Shown piece by piece: positions 33,122-42,223 of a stretch of DNA of 64,000 nucleotides. Both the position numbers and the translations under genes were made by a program. The stretch lies in NCBI RefSeq assembly GCF_007830615.1, contig NZ_VLLI01000009.1, forward strand, positions 1-64,000, in the 5' to 3' direction. The stretch comes from Mucilaginibacter frigoritolerans (GTDB lineage: Bacteria; Bacteroidota; Bacteroidia; Sphingobacteriales; Sphingobacteriaceae). Under the pieces are notes generated by a model. That model was not told the DNA's origin. It saw nothing but the letters and a program-made list of their open reading frames with translations, and did not search any database. Numbering within the stretch: the first letter of the stretch is position 1; each line of letters starts with the position of its first letter.

Positions 33122-34164
33122 TTATAGTTTAATAGGGATTGTAGTAATAAGTTATTTTCTTCAGGAGTACCAACGGTTATACGTAAACAGCCTTCACATA
33201 ATTCAACTTTTGAACGGTCACGTACAATGATTCCTTTTTGTACCAAGAAATTATAAATACCACGGGCGTCAGTAGTTTTTACAAGGATAAAGTTAGCATC
33301 AGAAGGATAGATATCCAGCACAAAATCAAAATCTTTTAATCCCAATACTAGCCTGTCTCGCTGATTTAAAGTTTCTTTTATCCAATTATTTACCTGATCA
33401 ACATTAGCTAAAGCCTGCAAAGCCAATTGCTGGGATGCTTCGTTTACATTATAAGGAGGCTTTACTTTGTTCATTACCTCTATAATCTCTTCGCTTGCAA
33501 AAGCCATCCCAACACGTAAACCGGCAAGCCCCCAAGCTTTGCTTAACGTTTGTAAAACTACCAGGTTGGCGTATTCGGTAAGCTCCTGTATAAAGGTTTT
33601 TTGACGACTGAAATTAATATAGGCTTCATCAACAACTACAATTCCATTGAAGTTAGTCAGCAGCGTCTCCACATCCGAGCGGTCTATCGAGTTTCCAGTA
33701 GGATTATTGGGTGAACAGATGAAAATTAGTTTGGTGTGAGCATCAATAGCTTCAGCTATGCCTTCCAAATTAAGCTGATAATCTTCAGTGAGCGGCACGT
33801 TACGGGCTTCCACATCATTGATGTTAGCTGATACCTGGTACATTCCATAAGTAGGGGGAACCAGTACAACATTGTCGACACCTGGATTACAAAAACTGCG
33901 GAACAGGATATCGATTGCTTCATCGCTACCGTTACCCAGAAATATATTGCGAATTGGCAACCCTTTAATCTCACTTAAACGCTTCTTTACCTGATATTGT
34001 AAAGGATCAGGGTAACGATTAAACTGTTGTTCTAAGGGTGAGCCAAAAGCATTTTCATTGGCATCTAAAAAAACGCTTGCTTCTCCCTGGTATTCGTCTC
34101 GTGCGGATGAATATGGGACTAAGCGTTTTATATTTTCTCTTAATATATTATCTATACTAAACAT
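33118..34164 (-). CDS. hisC: HisC: histidinol-phosphate aminotransferase
   Basis: 348 residues, fold-type I PLP aminotransferase. Seen: [19 protein letters not shown] and the PLP-binding Lys in [12 protein letters not shown]. Converts imidazole-acetol phosphate to histidinol phosphate. The stop overlaps hisB by four bases. Confidence 0.95.
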   Translation of the reverse strand: MFSIDNILRENIKRLVPYSSARDEYQGEASVFLDANENAFGSPLEQQFNRYPDPLQYQVKKRLSEIKGLPIRNIFLGNGSDEAIDILFRSFCNPGVDNVVLVPPTYGMYQVSANINDVEARNVPLTEDYQLNLEGIAEAIDAHTKLIFICSPNNPTGNSIDRSDVETLLTNFNGIVVVDEAYINFSRQKTFIQELTEYANLVVLQTLSKAWGLAGLRVGMAFASEEIIEVMNKVKPPYNVNEASQQLALQALANVDQVNNWIKETLNQRDRLVLGLKDFDFVLDIYPSDANFILVKTTDARGIYNFLVQKGIIVRDRSKVELCEGCLRITVGTPEENNLLLQSLLNYK

Positions 34165-34246
34165 TTTTTTTATTTTTTTGTCATTGATGAGCTTTTATCT
34201 ATGCTTGTAGTAGGTATTATTACTTAGCGTCTCACTATGAAATTTT

Positions 34247-35533
34247 TTATTTATTTAATCTAACACTTACTGCATTTTTATGGGCATGCAGGCCCTCCAA
34301 TTCCGCTAGCACCTCAACTGATGGGCCAATGTTTTTAATTCCTTCAGGAGTAATGTGCTGGAAAGTGATCTTTTTTACAAACGAGTCAACCGACACACCA
34401 GAATAAGCTCTTGAATAAGAACTTGTGGGTAATGTATGATTTGTGCCAGAAGCATAGTCACCTGCACTTTCAGGTGTTAAGTTACCTAAAAACACCGAGC
34501 CTGCGTTGATAATAGCCGGGGTAATCAGCTGCCATTTTTCGGTGGCTAAAATCAAATGTTCAGGGGCATATTGATTGCTGAAAGTCATAGCTTCGTCCAG
34601 ATTTTTTGTTATCACGATGTATGAATTATCCAAAGCTTTTTTAACAATCTCAGCCCTTGGTAGAACGGGCACTTGCTTTTCAACTTCAGCTAAAACTCCT
34701 GCTGCTATTCCCTTGGATGTACAAACTAATATAGCCTGGCTGTCAATACCATGTTCGGCCTGTGCTAAAAGATCGGCAGCAACAAAAGCCGCATCAGCGC
34801 TATCATCAGCAATTACCAAAACTTCTGACGGCCCGGCGGGCATATCAATAGCTGTTGTAGTGGTTGATTGAATAATAGTTTTAGCTTTGGTAACAAACTG
34901 ATTCCCAGGGCCAAATATCTTGTCAACTTTATTTATACTTTCCGTACCATAGGCCATTGCCGCTATTGCTTGTGCGCCCCCTGCAAGAAATATTTTTTTA
35001 ATACCTAACATTAGGGCCACCTGAGCAATAAAAGCATTTACCTTACCATTTTTTTGTGGTGGAGAGCATACTATAATTTCATTACAACCCGCTATTCGTG
35101 CTGGTATGCCCAGCATTAAAAATGTACTCGGCAATACAGCACTACCACCTGGGATGTATAAACCCACTTTTTCAATTGCCCTTAACTCGCGCCAGCAGGT
35201 TACGCCTGGCATGGTTTCTACCTTATCCTCAGTTTTGAGTTGAGCTTTATGAAATTTATAAATGTTATCATAGGCTGTTTGTAGTGCCGCCTTTTGTTTA
35301 GCAGATATGGTAGAAGCAATTTCTTCCAGTTCTTCTTTAACCAGATATAGTTTATTCAGCTCTACCTTGTCAAATTTTAATGCGTAGTTTAACAAAGCGC
35401 TATCACCATGTTTGTTAACATTGGCAATAACGTCTTCCACTATGGTTCGAATCTCATTCGCTGGATCAACATTTCGCTGTACCAGTTTCCTGATGTCATC
35501 AGTACTCAGGTCTGAATAATTGTATGTCTTCAT
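34247..35533 (-). CDS. hisD: HisD: histidinol dehydrogenase
   Basis: 428 residues, full length. Typical blocks: G-L-Y-I-P-G-G-S-A-V-L-P-S, D-M-P-A-G-P-S-E-V-L-V-I-A-D-D, A-Q-A-E-H-G-I-D-S-Q (zinc and catalytic residues) and the later H-x-L-P-T motif (N-H-T-L-P-T). Carries out the last two NAD-dependent oxidation steps to histidine in the cytoplasm. Second gene of the operon. Confidence 0.95.
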   Translation of the reverse strand: MKTYNYSDLSTDDIRKLVQRNVDPANEIRTIVEDVIANVNKHGDSALLNYALKFDKVELNKLYLVKEELEEIASTISAKQKAALQTAYDNIYKFHKAQLKTEDKVETMPGVTCWRELRAIEKVGLYIPGGSAVLPSTFLMLGIPARIAGCNEIIVCSPPQKNGKVNAFIAQVALMLGIKKIFLAGGAQAIAAMAYGTESINKVDKIFGPGNQFVTKAKTIIQSTTTTAIDMPAGPSEVLVIADDSADAAFVAADLLAQAEHGIDSQAILVCTSKGIAAGVLAEVEKQVPVLPRAEIVKKALDNSYIVITKNLDEAMTFSNQYAPEHLILATEKWQLITPAIINAGSVFLGNLTPESAGDYASGTNHTLPTSSYSRAYSGVSVDSFVKKITFQHITPEGIKNIGPSVEVLAELEGLHAHKNAVSVRLNK

Positions 35534-35614
35534 TTCAGTTAGCAGTTTTTACTTTACAGTTTGCAGTTCTCAATTGTTAGCTCATTCTGCCAACTGAAAA
35601 CTGTTTACTGCCCA
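35534..35614. repeat. Short decayed repeat between hisG and hisD
   Basis: Contains an inverted pair around cagtttgcagtt and ctgccaactgaaaactg. A related 28-base copy lies between hisH and hisB (about 31947-31975); both share the core gaaactgtttact with small changes. Probably relics of a short intergenic repeat. Confidence 0.45.
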
Positions 35615-36466
35615 CTATAATATAATCTTTTCAATCGGCATCACTACTATACCCTGTGCACCAGCCTGCTTTAGCTGACTTATCCTGTCCCAAAAATCGC
35701 GTTCCGGAATAACGGTGTGTACAGCAACCCAGCCTTCTTCGGCTAAAGGTATTACAGATGGGCTTTTAACCCCCGGTAGTAATGCAGTAATAGCGGCCAA
35801 ATTATCTTTTTGCACATTTAATACCACATATTTGGTTTCTTTTGCTCTTAATACCGACTGAATACGTTGGATCAATTCCTTAACCAATTCTTCATTTTCG
35901 CTACCAACACGACCGATTAGCACTGCTTCTGAAGACATTACATCGGCAAATGGTTTTAACCCGTTGCTTTTTAACGTTCCACCGGTAGAAACCAAATCAC
36001 AAATGGCATCGCTAAGGCCTAAGCCAGGGGAGATTTCAACAGAACCAGATATAGTACGTATATCAGCTTGTATACCTCTTTCTTTTAAGAACTTACCTAA
36101 TATAGCAGGGTAGGTTGTTGCAATGGATTTACCATCAAGTTCTGAAAGATCTTTAATGTCATAAGTATTAGGTACAGCTATTTTTAAAGAACATTTACCA
36201 AATCCAAGGCGCTGCAGGTAACTTACTTCTACTTCTGTTTCCTCTATAACATTTTCACCTACAATACCCAGGTCGGCAATGCCATCCTGAACATATTCGG
36301 GGATATCGTCATCACGCAAAAAAAGAATTTCGAGTGGAAAGTTAGAAACAGGGGAGATAAGCGAGCTTTTATAATTTTCAAAATTAAGGCCGCAATTTTT
36401 TAATAATTCAACGGATTTTTCGTTGAGCCGACCCGATTTTTGGATCGCTATTTTAAGTGTTTTCAC
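35615..36466 (-). CDS. hisG: HisG: ATP phosphoribosyltransferase, long form
   Basis: 283 residues, the long form with a regulatory C-terminal ferredoxin-like domain (about 210-283) that binds histidine. Seen: I-A-I-Q-K-S-G-R-L-N near the start and I-S-G-S-V-E-I-S-P-G-L-G-L-S-D-A-I-C-D, the PRPP-binding site. First committed step of the pathway and first structural gene of the operon; the leader ORF lies 70 bases upstream of its start. Expected to be feedback-inhibited by histidine. Confidence 0.95.
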   Translation of the reverse strand: MKTLKIAIQKSGRLNEKSVELLKNCGLNFENYKSSLISPVSNFPLEILFLRDDDIPEYVQDGIADLGIVGENVIEETEVEVSYLQRLGFGKCSLKIAVPNTYDIKDLSELDGKSIATTYPAILGKFLKERGIQADIRTISGSVEISPGLGLSDAICDLVSTGGTLKSNGLKPFADVMSSEAVLIGRVGSENEELVKELIQRIQSVLRAKETKYVVLNVQKDNLAAITALLPGVKSPSVIPLAEEGWVAVHTVIPERDFWDRISQLKQAGAQGIVVMPIEKIIL

Positions 36467-36510
36467 TGAATGATTTTAAGATACTATAAATAAAAAAGAA
36501 TTAGCCGGGG

Positions 36511-36585
36511 CGTTATTTCACGTAGAAACATACATTTATCTGATCACCACATGGTGGTGATGGTTCAGATGTGAATGATGTAACG
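36511..36585 (-). promoter_or_regulatory. Foldable leader RNA of the his operon (attenuator candidate)
   Basis: On the transcribed minus strand, atctg-aacc-atcaccac-cat-gtggtgat-cagat (36570-36538) forms a 13-bp hairpin covering the four terminal His codons. It sits inside a long-range helix: cgtta and ttcac (within 36585-36571) pair with taacg and gtgaa (within 36521-36511). A T run follows at 36497-36492. No classical terminator stem was found next to it, so the exact mechanism is open. Confidence 0.65.
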
Positions 36586-36598
36586 TATATGCCTTCAT
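36536..36598 (-). CDS. hisL: HisL-like leader peptide, 7 His in 20 residues
   Basis: The ORF starts at the ATG at 36598, preceded by an A-rich stretch (gataaaaaa), and ends at TAA 36536. It reads M-K-A-Y-T-L-H-H-S-H-L-N-H-H-H-H-V-V-I-R. Seven His codons, four in a row, directly before hisG and behind a consensus promoter, are the hallmark of a translated attenuator leader such as enterobacterial HisL. Ribosome stalling when His-tRNA is short would change the fold of the leader RNA. The peptide itself needs no function. Too short for ordinary ORF callers. Confidence 0.8.
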   Translation of the reverse strand: MKAYTLHHSHLNHHHHVVIR

Positions 36599-36631
36599 TT
36601 TTTTATCTAGTAATACTATAGATGAGTTGTG

Positions 36632-36662
36632 CAAATATAGACAGTTGTTTATTAAATCAAAA
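36632..36662 (-). promoter_or_regulatory. Promoter of the his operon
   Basis: On the minus strand TTTTG (36662-36658), then 18 bases, then TATATTTG (36639-36632): a good match to the Bacteroidota TTG-N17-23-TAnnTTTG promoter. The start of transcription should be near 36625, about 27 bases before the leader ATG. Confidence 0.65.
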
Positions 36663-36691
36663 TAAATTTTTTGTTAGCAGATTAAGCCAGA

Positions 36692-37303
36692 TCATAAATA
36701 ATTAATGGCATTTGGGCCCTGGTTAAATAACAAGTCAACAATACTCATGTTTTTTAAAAAGCCTTTTCGATCTTCAAATACCTGAAAATAAGTTTTTTGA
36801 TTAAAATCTATTTCTTTTTTTGGATGGATAGAGCTCCTGAAATCTGCCAGCTCCGGATAGGCTGCTTCATAACTATCAGTATATTTTATTTCAATCTTCA
36901 GCTTTAAAGATTTTAAAATAAACTGCAACAATTGCTCATTATAATCGAAAAGAAAAGGATATTTCTTTTCATAAAATATGGCAAACTCATCTTCATAATA
37001 TTCAAAATAAGCTGAACGGCGGTAGCATGCCTGTAAGCTTAACCAATGCAGGCGCTGCCACTCAAAATCATAGCTTATTTTAACATCTTTAATCTTTGTG
37101 TGATTTTTAGAGCCTTTGCTTACAGGCACAACCAGTGCAAGCGTACCATCAGGGGTATATACATTTGCCCGGTTCCGGTAAGTTTGTTTTGGGAAATGTT
37201 CTTCTCTTTCTATCAGTATATCAGGCTTATACCTGTTAATGTTTATAAAATATTCAACAGGTGGAAGATAAAACATAGGGAACACAGCGCCTTTTTCAAT
37301 CAT
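36692..37303 (-). CDS. WbqC family protein
   Basis: 203 residues. Opening A-V-F-P-M-F-Y-L-P-P-V-E-Y-F and the later T-Y-R-N-R-A-N-V and H-T-K-I-K-D-V-K-I-S-Y match WbqC-like proteins, often found near surface-polysaccharide genes but of unproven activity. Cytoplasmic, no signal. Divergent from the acyltransferase gene 37 bases away, upstream of the his promoter. Confidence 0.82.
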   Translation of the reverse strand: MIEKGAVFPMFYLPPVEYFININRYKPDILIEREEHFPKQTYRNRANVYTPDGTLALVVPVSKGSKNHTKIKDVKISYDFEWQRLHWLSLQACYRRSAYFEYYEDEFAIFYEKKYPFLFDYNEQLLQFILKSLKLKIEIKYTDSYEAAYPELADFRSSIHPKKEIDFNQKTYFQVFEDRKGFLKNMSIVDLLFNQGPNAINYL

Positions 37304-37309
37304 ATATTT

Positions 37310-37317
37310 TATGTTTG
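37310..37317 (+). promoter_or_regulatory. TATGTTTG -7 box before the acyltransferase gene
   Basis: An exact TAnnTTTG match 22 bases before the ATG at 37340. The -33 region holds only a T run, no clear TTG. Confidence 0.35.
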
Positions 37318-37339
37318 TAGCTAAAATTCGACGAAAATA

Positions 37340-38224
37340 ATGATAAAAAAAGGGCTTTCAAGGTTAGGTACATTCTTTTTATACCTGGTGTCACTATTGC
37401 CTTTTTGGATTTTGTATCTTATTTCGGATATTTTATTCGTAATTCTATACCACATTACCCGTTACAGGCGTAAGGTTGTAAAAGAAAATCTGGCCAATTC
37501 TTTCCCCAAAAAAACAGAAGCAGAGCGTAACACCATAGAACGGAAGTATTATAAATACATGGCCGACTTAATGGTTGAGACAATAAAATCAGTTAGTATC
37601 TCAGCAAAAGAAGTGCAGCTCCGGATGAAGGTAACTAACCCTGAGCTGATAGATTATTACTTTAATCAGGGAAAAAGCATTATTGCTGCCGCAGGGCATT
37701 ATTGCAATTGGGAAATGGCTACATTGAGTTTTGGTTTTCTTACTGATCACCGTAGAGTAATTGTTTACAAGCCTCAATCAAACGTAGTTTTTACGGATTT
37801 CTTTAATAAAACGCGTTCGCGATTTGGTGCCACTATGATTTCAATGAAACAGACCTTACGTAAGTTTATTGAATTTAAAAATGAATTGAGCTTTAATGTG
37901 CTGGTATCAGATCAAACGCCAACAAGAGAAGATGCTAAATATTTTACAACATTTCTGAATCAACCTACTGCGGTCTTTCTCGGAATTGAGAAGTTAACAA
38001 AGGTAATAAATTGCAGTGTTATTTTTTATCGCATTGATTTGGTAAAAAGGGGGTACTATACCTTTACCTTTGTACCTTTAATTGATGAACCACAAAATAC
38101 ACAACCTTACGAGATCACAGAAGCACACGTGAGATATCTGGAGAATTTAATAATTGAAAAACCTGAATTTTGGCTTTGGTCGCACCGGAGATGGAAAATT
38201 AAGCCGGAGGATGTAAAAAAATGA
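37340..38224 (+). CDS. Lipid A-type acyltransferase (LpxL/HtrB family)
   Basis: 294 residues. An N-terminal membrane helix (about 10-35) and the catalytic H-Y-C-N-W-E (HX4E) near residue 115, followed by the K-P-Q-S-N and D-Q-T-P-T blocks. Transfers an acyl chain to lipid A or a related lipid on the inner face of the cytoplasmic membrane. Its stop overlaps the glycosyltransferase start by four bases (ATGA), so the two work as one unit for envelope lipid or glycan synthesis. Confidence 0.88.
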   Translation: MIKKGLSRLGTFFLYLVSLLPFWILYLISDILFVILYHITRYRRKVVKENLANSFPKKTEAERNTIERKYYKYMADLMVETIKSVSISAKEVQLRMKVTNPELIDYYFNQGKSIIAAAGHYCNWEMATLSFGFLTDHRRVIVYKPQSNVVFTDFFNKTRSRFGATMISMKQTLRKFIEFKNELSFNVLVSDQTPTREDAKYFTTFLNQPTAVFLGIEKLTKVINCSVIFYRIDLVKRGYYTFTFVPLIDEPQNTQPYEITEAHVRYLENLIIEKPEFWLWSHRRWKIKPEDVKK

Positions 38225-39252
38225 GTTATACGCCCAAAGTTGCCGTTGTTATTTTAAACTGGAACGGTAAAAAATATCTTCAACGCTTTTTACCGTCTGT
38301 TTTATCATCTGTTTGGCCAAACCTGGAAATAATAGTTGGCGATAACGCTTCTACAGACGATTCTATTGCATTTTTAAAGCAGGAATACCCATCAGTGACT
38401 ATTATTGAGAATGATGATAATTATGGCTTTACAGGTGGTTACAACAAAGTACTTGAAAAGGTAGAGGCTGATTATTATATCCTGCTTAATTCAGATGTTG
38501 AAGTTGCCCCTGGATGGATTGCGCCTGTAATTAATTTAATGGAAAGTGATCCAAAGATTGCAGTAGCAGCGCCAAAGATAAAAGCATTTGATCAAAAAGG
38601 ATATTTTGAACATGCCGGTGCTGCAGGTGGTTTTATTGACTACTTAGGCTATCCCTTTTGCCGCGGCAGGATGTTTTATGAAATAGAAGAGGATAAAGGG
38701 CAATACCAGCAATCAGGCGAAGTATTTTGGGCGACAGGTGCAGCTATGTTTATTAAACAACATTGCTGGCGCCAGGCAGGTGGCTTTGACGACCGTTTTT
38801 TTGCACACATGGAAGAAATTGACCTTTGTTGGCGACTGAAAAATATTGGTTACAAGGTTATGTATTGTGCAGAATCAGAGGTATTTCATTTGGGTGGAGG
38901 GACTTTGAATGTGGAGAATCCTTTTAAAACTTACCTGAATTTTAGAAATAATCTTTTGCTGCTTCAAAATAATCTTCCGTTTTGGCGAGCTACTGGTACA
39001 ATCATTATTAGAATCTGGATGGACCTTTTAGCTATATTCCGCTTTTTGGGAGAAGGTAAACGCAAAGATGCCTGGGCGGTAAGCAGGGCACATCAGAATT
39101 TTGTGTTAAGTCTTTTTAAAAAGAAAAAGCCCGTGATTACTGGTCACAGGCATTATCCTTTAAGTTGTATTTATAAAGATAGTTTAGTTTGGGATTTCTT
39201 TGTTAAAAAGAAACGCCATTTTACTGATCTTACTCAGGAGGATTTTCTTTAG
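38221..39252 (+). CDS. Family 2 glycosyltransferase
   Basis: 343 residues. GT-A fold: V-V-I-L-N-W-N-G-K at the start, G-D-N-A-S-T-D-D-S near residue 40, L-N-S-D-V-E (DxD-like metal site) near residue 90, and D-D-R-F-F-A-H-M-E-E-I-D-L-C-W (acceptor region) near residue 195. Rhamnosyl-type transferases share this pattern; the sugar is not known. Coupled to the acyltransferase by overlap. The end overlaps the convergent mscS-type gene by 23 bases. Confidence 0.88.
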   Translation: MSYTPKVAVVILNWNGKKYLQRFLPSVLSSVWPNLEIIVGDNASTDDSIAFLKQEYPSVTIIENDDNYGFTGGYNKVLEKVEADYYILLNSDVEVAPGWIAPVINLMESDPKIAVAAPKIKAFDQKGYFEHAGAAGGFIDYLGYPFCRGRMFYEIEEDKGQYQQSGEVFWATGAAMFIKQHCWRQAGGFDDRFFAHMEEIDLCWRLKNIGYKVMYCAESEVFHLGGGTLNVENPFKTYLNFRNNLLLLQNNLPFWRATGTIIIRIWMDLLAIFRFLGEGKRKDAWAVSRAHQNFVLSLFKKKKPVITGHRHYPLSCIYKDSLVWDFFVKKKRHFTDLTQEDFL

Positions 39253-41743
39253 TATCTTTTCTCTCCTTTTTATCGGTTTTCTTTTCAATATTCTGTAATG
39301 GTACGCCGTCAGGGAAGTGTACAAAAACATTATTTTGGGTTGATGGCAATTTGATTTCCTCTTTGCCTACTGCCTGGTAAATTTCTGAAAGGATACGGCT
39401 TCTTAGCTCGCTTGTTGCGCTTATATCAGCCACCCAAAACAAAATTTTAAACTCAACAGCACTTTCCGTTACTCCATTCACAAACACGGCCGGGCTTGGG
39501 CTGTTCATGATATCATCACGATTAGTTAATAAACCTTTAAGAACGTTTTTAACCTTTTCTATATCAATACCATAGGCAGCTATAACCTTCAGCTCAATCT
39601 GCCGGTTGCTGTTACTCAATGTCCAGTTAATTACCTGGTGTGAAATCAGGTCGCCGTTAGGAATAATAACTTCAGAGCCATCTCCTGTTACTAATTTGCT
39701 TGATCTTATACCAATTTCCTTCATAGTACCGGTATGGCCATCAACAGCCACCACATCACCAATATTGATCGGTTTTTCAAATGCCAAAATTAAGCCCGAT
39801 ACCAAGTTGTTTACAATATTCTGCAAACCAAAACCGATACCTACACCAAAGGCACTAATAATAATGGTTAACTTATCTAAGGGGAAGCCTGATGCTGCTA
39901 CAGCAAGTAAAAAACCAACTGAAAAAACCGCCATCCTGATAATAAGGGCAGAAGTCCGGTTCTTTTTCTTGGCTACAGAAAGGTCGGTAACACGCTGTGC
40001 GGAAACATCATATAAATAGCTGATTAATTTAGATGCAATTGAAGATAACCAAATTACAAAAATGAATATAACAAAGCCACCGAAAGTAAATGTAGCACCA
40101 CCAATAGTTCGCGAATCATCCAAAATATCACCGATTGAGTCTCTGGCCCAATCGTCAATATTCAGATTTTGCAATAAGAAAAACAACCAAAGGAGTGAAG
40201 CTGCTACTACAAGAGTGTTTTTAAATTTCTTTTGTACCAGGTTGTAATCAATCCAATTAATGATGCTGTTGTTATCTCTTTTAATTTTAAACTGCAAAAA
40301 CAAGGCTTGAATAATGATATTAACTACAATAAAAAGAATAACCAGCATCCATAAATTAAATACCGCAGTTATCCCAAGTATTTTTGCCAGACTAAAACGC
40401 CCTGTCATGTTAAGCAGGAATGATAAAACCTGTAAAACGATGAAAATTTGTGTTGCCAGCGTTGCATAAGAAAGATCCTTATCAGTAGTTGTCTTTATTT
40501 TTTTGTAGAACCGGTACCCGCTAATAATGGAAATAATACTTAATACAAAAACTGCATATCTGTCAATATTTGAGATAGAGATAAATAAGTTACTGACTGC
40601 ATAAGCAATATACAGGCATAAAAGCAGCGTTAAAAATCTAAACACAGTTTTTGAAACTTCTGGCTTGATCAGAATCAATGACAATAAAATGGATGCAAAT
40701 ACAAGTATCTCCAAAAATACGGTTGGTGGATGATCGTAAAAGAATGGTATTAGCGTCGTCGCTATTAATATTGAAGAAACAAATGGTTTTTTACCTATAT
40801 AATTAGCTTCACTAAATATAGCCCAGGGATCTTCATTATGTTTTAAAATTCTCGCCCGTGTATAAAGTATCCATATTAGAATCAGAACAAAAAATGCAAT
40901 CCCTATAAAATGTGTGGCCGTTTCGCTTTTGAGAAAGTAATTAAATAACAGTGTATTTAACTTAATGGTACTTTTTAAAGCGGGTTTAAAGTCATTATAC
41001 TGCGTATCAGGTAACCATATATAGCTTGATTCACCTGAAATCGCTTTTAAAGCAAATCCTCTTATTTTGGCATCTATCTGATCGTTTTCGTCCAGAATTT
41101 TGGTGTAAGAAATCGCAATTTTATCCTGTAGCAAATTAACACTGGTTAACGCTTTACGATTAGTGGAATCTGTTTTATGCCATAACTTTTTTACTTCCCT
41201 CAGTTGTAAAAAGAAGGTTTTTCTAACAACACTGTCTGAGGGAGTAGTTTTTAATATGGTATCTTTAAAAAACTTAAGCAGGTCGGACTGATTTTGCACC
41301 AATTTGGTATTAATATCCTGTAAATCAGATTGCCAATCATCTAATTTACCCTGCATGTGATCAATATTATCACGAAGCACAAACAGATAACGCAAGGTAC
41401 TTGACTTATGGGTATTAGCTACAGAATCAATTTTATTTATCCTTTTTACAATGGGAGGTAATTGCTGGCTCACATCAGTAGTATCCAACCCAGCAGATAA
41501 GCTGTTTTTTATCTGATTAAACGAGGTTGTATATTGTTCAATCCTTTGTAATAAACTACTTATGGAAGTATCTGATTTATTAAGCGATCGCATTACCGAA
41601 TCGCGAAAATGAATGGCATGCCTTTCGGCTTCTCTTTTTGATAATGCTGCCTTTTTAGTTTTGGTTTGAGAAAAACCATCAATCGAATAGAAAACTCCGA
41701 TCGACAAAATAAAAAGGGTAAAAACTTTAAGGTATCTGTTCAT
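39230..41743 (-). CDS. Large mechanosensitive ion channel (MscS/MscK type)
   Basis: 837 residues. Signal peptide, then an extracytoplasmic helical region (about 30-270) with coiled-coil character, about ten membrane helices (first near 280, the last forming the MscS pore), and a cytoplasmic beta domain. The pore-lining segment ends in G-F-G-L-Q-N-I-V-N-N-L-V-S-G (about 630), followed by G-D-V-V-A-V-D-G and the I-I-P-N-G motif typical of MscS. It releases solutes at hypo-osmotic shock. The very long N-terminal part is like MscK or plant MSL types. Confidence 0.92.
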   Translation of the reverse strand: MNRYLKVFTLFILSIGVFYSIDGFSQTKTKKAALSKREAERHAIHFRDSVMRSLNKSDTSISSLLQRIEQYTTSFNQIKNSLSAGLDTTDVSQQLPPIVKRINKIDSVANTHKSSTLRYLFVLRDNIDHMQGKLDDWQSDLQDINTKLVQNQSDLLKFFKDTILKTTPSDSVVRKTFFLQLREVKKLWHKTDSTNRKALTSVNLLQDKIAISYTKILDENDQIDAKIRGFALKAISGESSYIWLPDTQYNDFKPALKSTIKLNTLLFNYFLKSETATHFIGIAFFVLILIWILYTRARILKHNEDPWAIFSEANYIGKKPFVSSILIATTLIPFFYDHPPTVFLEILVFASILLSLILIKPEVSKTVFRFLTLLLCLYIAYAVSNLFISISNIDRYAVFVLSIISIISGYRFYKKIKTTTDKDLSYATLATQIFIVLQVLSFLLNMTGRFSLAKILGITAVFNLWMLVILFIVVNIIIQALFLQFKIKRDNNSIINWIDYNLVQKKFKNTLVVAASLLWLFFLLQNLNIDDWARDSIGDILDDSRTIGGATFTFGGFVIFIFVIWLSSIASKLISYLYDVSAQRVTDLSVAKKKNRTSALIIRMAVFSVGFLLAVAASGFPLDKLTIIISAFGVGIGFGLQNIVNNLVSGLILAFEKPINIGDVVAVDGHTGTMKEIGIRSSKLVTGDGSEVIIPNGDLISHQVINWTLSNSNRQIELKVIAAYGIDIEKVKNVLKGLLTNRDDIMNSPSPAVFVNGVTESAVEFKILFWVADISATSELRSRILSEIYQAVGKEEIKLPSTQNNVFVHFPDGVPLQNIEKKTDKKERKDTKENPPE

Positions 41744-41769
41744 ATTTTTATAAACTAAATAAATATAAG

Positions 41770-42186
41770 TTAAGCTGAAAAGTTTTCAATGGCCAAACGG
41801 TAAGAATCCATCCCAAAACCAGCAATTACTCCTTTGCAGCAGGCGGCCAGCATTGAACTATGTCTGAATTCTTCTCTTTTATAAACATTAGAAATATGCA
41901 CTTCAATTACCGGAGTGTTAATAGCAGCAATAGCATCGGCAATGGCAATTGAGGTATGCGTATAAGCACCAGCATTTATCACAATACCATCATAGCTAAA
42001 GCCAATTTCATGTAGCTTGTTTATAATCTCGCCTTCAACGTTGCTTTGGTAATAGCTGATTTCAATGTCGGCGAAACGTTTTTTTAATTCTTCTAAGTAG
42101 GTTTCAAAATTAGTATTGCCGTAAATTGATTTTTCACGAACCCCCAGCAGATTTAAATTTGGGCCATTTATAATTTGTATCTTCAT
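41770..42186 (-). CDS. aroQ: Type II 3-dehydroquinate dehydratase
   Basis: 138 residues from the ATG at 42186 (longer start adds eight unconserved residues). N-terminal I-I-N-G-P-N-L-N-L-L-G-V-R with the catalytic Tyr in I-Y-G, Q-S-N-V-E-G-E motif, N-A-G-A-Y-T-H-T-S and E-V-H-I-S-N. Third step of the shikimate pathway. Divergent from xerD. Confidence 0.94.
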   Translation of the reverse strand: MKIQIINGPNLNLLGVREKSIYGNTNFETYLEELKKRFADIEISYYQSNVEGEIINKLHEIGFSYDGIVINAGAYTHTSIAIADAIAAINTPVIEVHISNVYKREEFRHSSMLAACCKGVIAGFGMDSYRLAIENFSA

Positions 42187-42223
42187 CAGCTCAAACTTAA
42201 ATAAAAACATTAAAAAAAATCAA

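Noticed and set aside
36470..36510. Classical Rho-independent terminator in the his leader
   Set aside because: A T run is present but no stable stem was found directly before it; only the gccccggc segment, too short to fold.
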